From Gammaproteobacteria bacterium (lineage in GTDB: Bacteria > Pseudomonadota > Gammaproteobacteria > Steroidobacterales > Steroidobacteraceae): a DNA stretch of 47,352 bases. The notes beneath the pieces are model-generated. The model was given only the letters and a program-made list of their open reading frames with translations, searched no databases and was not told the DNA's origin. The position numbers were made by a program, and so were the translations under genes. Positions 45,509 to 47,352 of this stretch are shown here, piece by piece. The stretch covers positions 1 through 47,352 of the forward strand of contig JAFAPI010000043.1 of assembly GCA_019247195.1 (NCBI GenBank), in the 5' to 3' direction. Positions within the stretch are counted from its first letter, which is position 1, and each line of letters begins with the position of its first letter.

Positions 45509-47062
45509 TTACGGCACGATCTCGAACTCGCGTGCGGGTGGCATCTGCGCACCCGCTGCATGCGAGGCAAGTGTGCCCAGGTGGTGGCGTCCTTTGAGGC
45601 CATACCACAACAGTCCGGTCCCGAGGATGACGCCCGTGTATGCGAAGGCGCCCCAAGTGTTGTACCAGGGAGTGCCGTAGACCACTGCGCGCGGCCAGGC
45701 GAGATTGAGTGCCATGCCGGCACCCCAGAGGACCGCAACGACGTTGACCAGCAGCCCCCAACGGCCCATGTTGAAGTAGCCGCCCGCGGTCAGATCGGGA
45801 GGTGGCCATTGTCCACGCAGGCGCTTCAGCAAGAGCGGGCCAGTCACCATGAGATAGGCAAGGTAGATCATGATGACGGCGATCGACGTCAGCACGGTAA
45901 AGATCTTGGGCTGACCGATGTTGAGCACGAGGATCAGGGCTGCGATCACGCCGATGATCACCGCCGGAGCGATGGGTGTCTGAGTATCGGGGTTTACCCG
46001 GGCGAGTCGTTCGCCAAAAGGAAGCGCGTTGTCGCGAGCCATGGCGAATGTGAGGCGGATGGCCGCCGTGTGCACGGCGAGCGAGCACACGGTCACTGCT
46101 ACCACGATGCAGATGAGGAATAGCTTGCCGAGAGGACCCCACATGACCTGCTCGACGATGTACTGCAGTCCACCGCTGCCACTGGCGATCTGCGGGTCGG
46201 ACAGGTTGGGAGCGGACATGACTGCGAACACCAGGATTGCCCCGCCGATGACGAATGAAGCGAGAATGGCGCGCAAAATCGCCATCGGAGCGGTGCGGCG
46301 CGGCTCGACCGTCTCCTCGCCAAGCGAGCTCGCTGTGTCGAAGCCGTACATTACATAGCCCGACGCGAGCGAGGCTACCAGGAAGGCACCCAGAAAGCCG
46401 CCGCTGGAGCCGGAGCCATAGCCGTTGGTAGAGAAGAACACCGCAGGCCCGCGGGTCGCATGCAGCCCCAGAATGACCGCGATCGAGCATGCGGCAATCA
46501 GCTCAATGAAGACGCCGGCGCTATTGATCATCGCCATTAAGCGCACCCCGAGTGCGTTGACGACGGTGGTGAAGAGTATGAGCACTGCGCCGAGAATCAC
46601 CGCGTTGGTGGCGAAATCGTAGGAGCCCTTGCCGTCGCCAACGAGTTGGAAGCCGCTCCACAGGCGCGGCAGATTCAATTGCAGCGCCAGCACTACCGCC
46701 GAGAGGGTGACGATAGAGGCGGTGAGCATGAGCCAACCCGCTGACCAGCCGACAATTCGGCTGCCCAACTGCTTGGACCAGTTGTACACCGATCCCGCAA
46801 CGGGGTACTTGGCCGCCAACTCCATGAAGCAGAGTGCGACGGCCAGCTGACCGATCAGTACCATCGGCCACGACCACAGGTACGCGGGCCCGGCGGTGCC
46901 GAAGCCGAAATAGAACAGCTGAAAGGTACCCGTCAGGATGGAGATATAGCTGACGCCGGCGGCAAAACTGCCGAATTTGCCAATGCCGCGATCGAGCGAC
47001 TCCTTATAACCGAAGTGCTCCATGCCGCTGTCGGTCCGGGCGCGATCGTCATTCATGGTCAT
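45509..47062 (-). CDS. APC-family amino acid/amine permease
   Basis: A 517-residue polytopic transporter of the APC superfamily: about 12 hydrophobic helices, the N-terminal IGKFGSFAAGVSYISILTG helix with the broken TM1 motif, LCFMELAAKYPVAGSVYNWSKQLG, and a central GFDTASSLGEETVEPRRTAP segment. The last is typical of the GABA permease/amine subgroup. Likely import of an amino acid, GABA or polyamine, which would suit the omega-amino acid operon at 19-25 kb, though the genes are far apart. Two start codons are possible (47062 and 47053, both Met). Confidence 0.87.
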   Translation of the reverse strand: MTMNDDRARTDSGMEHFGYKESLDRGIGKFGSFAAGVSYISILTGTFQLFYFGFGTAGPAYLWSWPMVLIGQLAVALCFMELAAKYPVAGSVYNWSKQLGSRIVGWSAGWLMLTASIVTLSAVVLALQLNLPRLWSGFQLVGDGKGSYDFATNAVILGAVLILFTTVVNALGVRLMAMINSAGVFIELIAACSIAVILGLHATRGPAVFFSTNGYGSGSSGGFLGAFLVASLASGYVMYGFDTASSLGEETVEPRRTAPMAILRAILASFVIGGAILVFAVMSAPNLSDPQIASGSGGLQYIVEQVMWGPLGKLFLICIVVAVTVCSLAVHTAAIRLTFAMARDNALPFGERLARVNPDTQTPIAPAVIIGVIAALILVLNIGQPKIFTVLTSIAVIMIYLAYLMVTGPLLLKRLRGQWPPPDLTAGGYFNMGRWGLLVNVVAVLWGAGMALNLAWPRAVVYGTPWYNTWGAFAYTGVILGTGLLWYGLKGRHHLGTLASHAAGAQMPPAREFEIVP

Positions 47063-47209
47063 TACTTGGCCTGCTGGAACGAAGGCTCAGCGGATTATGG
47101 GTTGTCGGCTCTCGTCACGCGCAAGCCCGGTTCGAAGCAGACCTTGAGACTGCGGCCAGCGTGACTCCGATCTGACTCTATAGGGAACACGTTTTCAGAT
47201 CACCCAGAA

Positions 47210-47233
47210 TGGCGCCCCCGGCCGGAGTTGAAC
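47210..47233 (-). other. 3' fragment of a tRNA gene with encoded CCA (putative att site)
   Basis: Read on the minus strand, this 24-nt segment matches tRNA positions 53-76: G53, T-loop TTCAACT, T-stem 3' strand CCGGC, acceptor 3' strand CGGGGGC, discriminator G, CCA. Upstream bases (TGCT instead of a CCGG-type strand) cannot pair, so the rest of the tRNA is absent. The acceptor strand and discriminator G recall tRNA-Arg. Such 3' tRNA copies are what tyrosine integrases leave at the far end of an integrated element. The window's own tRNA-Lys lacks an encoded CCA, so the fragment may be of foreign origin. Confidence 0.5.
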
Positions 47234-47284
47234 AGCAGGGCCTACTCTCTGATCGCCAAGAGATTCCCAGGCGTCAGCGATAGC

Positions 47285-47306
47285 TCGTACCCGCAATCGT
47301 ACCCGC
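47285..47306. repeat. two 10-bp direct repeats next to the tRNA fragment
   Basis: TCGTACCCGC occurs at 47285-47294 and 47297-47306, separated by AA (12-bp period, about one helical turn). The spacing and the closeness to the tRNA fragment (52 bp) resemble arm-type binding sites of a tyrosine integrase or a recombination directionality factor. Confidence 0.4.
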
Positions 47307-47352
47307 GCTAGACATCGCCCGCGGCAACCCCTTCCCTGTTTATCCGTTGGTC

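Larger units (their letters stand above)
47063..47352. other. right-edge non-coding stretch with a putative integration site
   Basis: About 290 bp without a supported gene. It contains the upstream region of the permease gene (47063 to about 47180), a 3' tRNA fragment (47210-47233) and two 10-bp direct repeats (47285-47306). A minus-strand reading frame enters from the right edge and stops at 47308; too little is visible to say what it is. Confidence 0.4.

Noticed and set aside
47190-47352. Open minus-strand frame crossing the tRNA fragment to the right edge
   Set aside because: It has no start codon in view, no recognisable protein motif and crosses a tRNA-like segment; it is probably non-coding.

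Overview
The window is high-GC chromosomal DNA from a gammaproteobacterium. The best evidence is the intact, co-oriented block yebC-ruvC-ruvA-ruvB-ybgC-tolQ-tolR-tolA-tolB-pal-cpoB-queE-queC, a gene order typical of that class. A monofunctional-type relA and a sucA-sucB-lpd set agree with this. I cannot name the genus; a Nevskiales/Steroidobacter-like lineage is only a guess from GC content and the abundance of oxidative accessory genes.

Layout. 1-3.6 kb: the end of a glycoamylase-family gene overlaps a flavin oxidoreductase that has lost both redox cysteines, followed by a convergent AI-2E-family permease. 3.6-6.4 kb: a signalling cassette of a NarL-type response regulator, a receiver-only protein and a convergent CHASE3 histidine kinase. 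6.5-9.4 kb: a stress block read leftward (small membrane protein, diiron ferritin-like protein, a YqjD/YqjE/YqjK-like trio, iron superoxide dismutase). 9.6-18.5 kb: an accessory region of mixed orientation with a degenerate GGDEF protein and several secreted or oxidative enzymes (SMP-30 lactonase, D-amino acid dehydrogenase-like protein, exported amidohydrolase, SDR, beta-propeller protein, PhyH dioxygenase, Tat-exported BBE-type flavoenzyme). A tRNA-Lys gene follows at 18.8 kb.

19.1-25.0 kb: a tight five-gene catabolic operon (class III aminotransferase, P5C-type aldehyde dehydrogenase, two-subunit CoA-transferase, GABA-type aminotransferase). It reads as a route from an amine or omega-amino acid to a dicarboxylyl-CoA. 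25.0-34.1 kb: the conserved queuosine/Tol-Pal/Ruv/YebC block, read leftward. 34.2-41.9 kb: relA, divergent from yebC, then lpd, sucB and sucA of the 2-oxoglutarate dehydrogenase complex. 42.0-47.1 kb: a DUF5658 membrane protein, an MFS exporter with a DUF1348 partner, a Tat-exported dienelactone hydrolase and an APC permease. The right edge (47.2-47.3 kb) carries a 24-nt 3' tRNA fragment with encoded CCA and two 10-bp direct repeats, which looks like an integration site.

Most notable points: a MerA/lipoamide dehydrogenase-like enzyme with SxxxxS in place of CxxxxC; a YebC lacking about 50 N-terminal-domain residues; an 18-bp GacA-box-like palindrome upstream of the NarL-type regulator with a near copy upstream of the yqjD-like operon; the unassigned aminotransferase/ALDH/CoA-transferase operon; and the putative attachment site at the right edge. 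No insertion sequence, CRISPR array or rRNA gene was seen.
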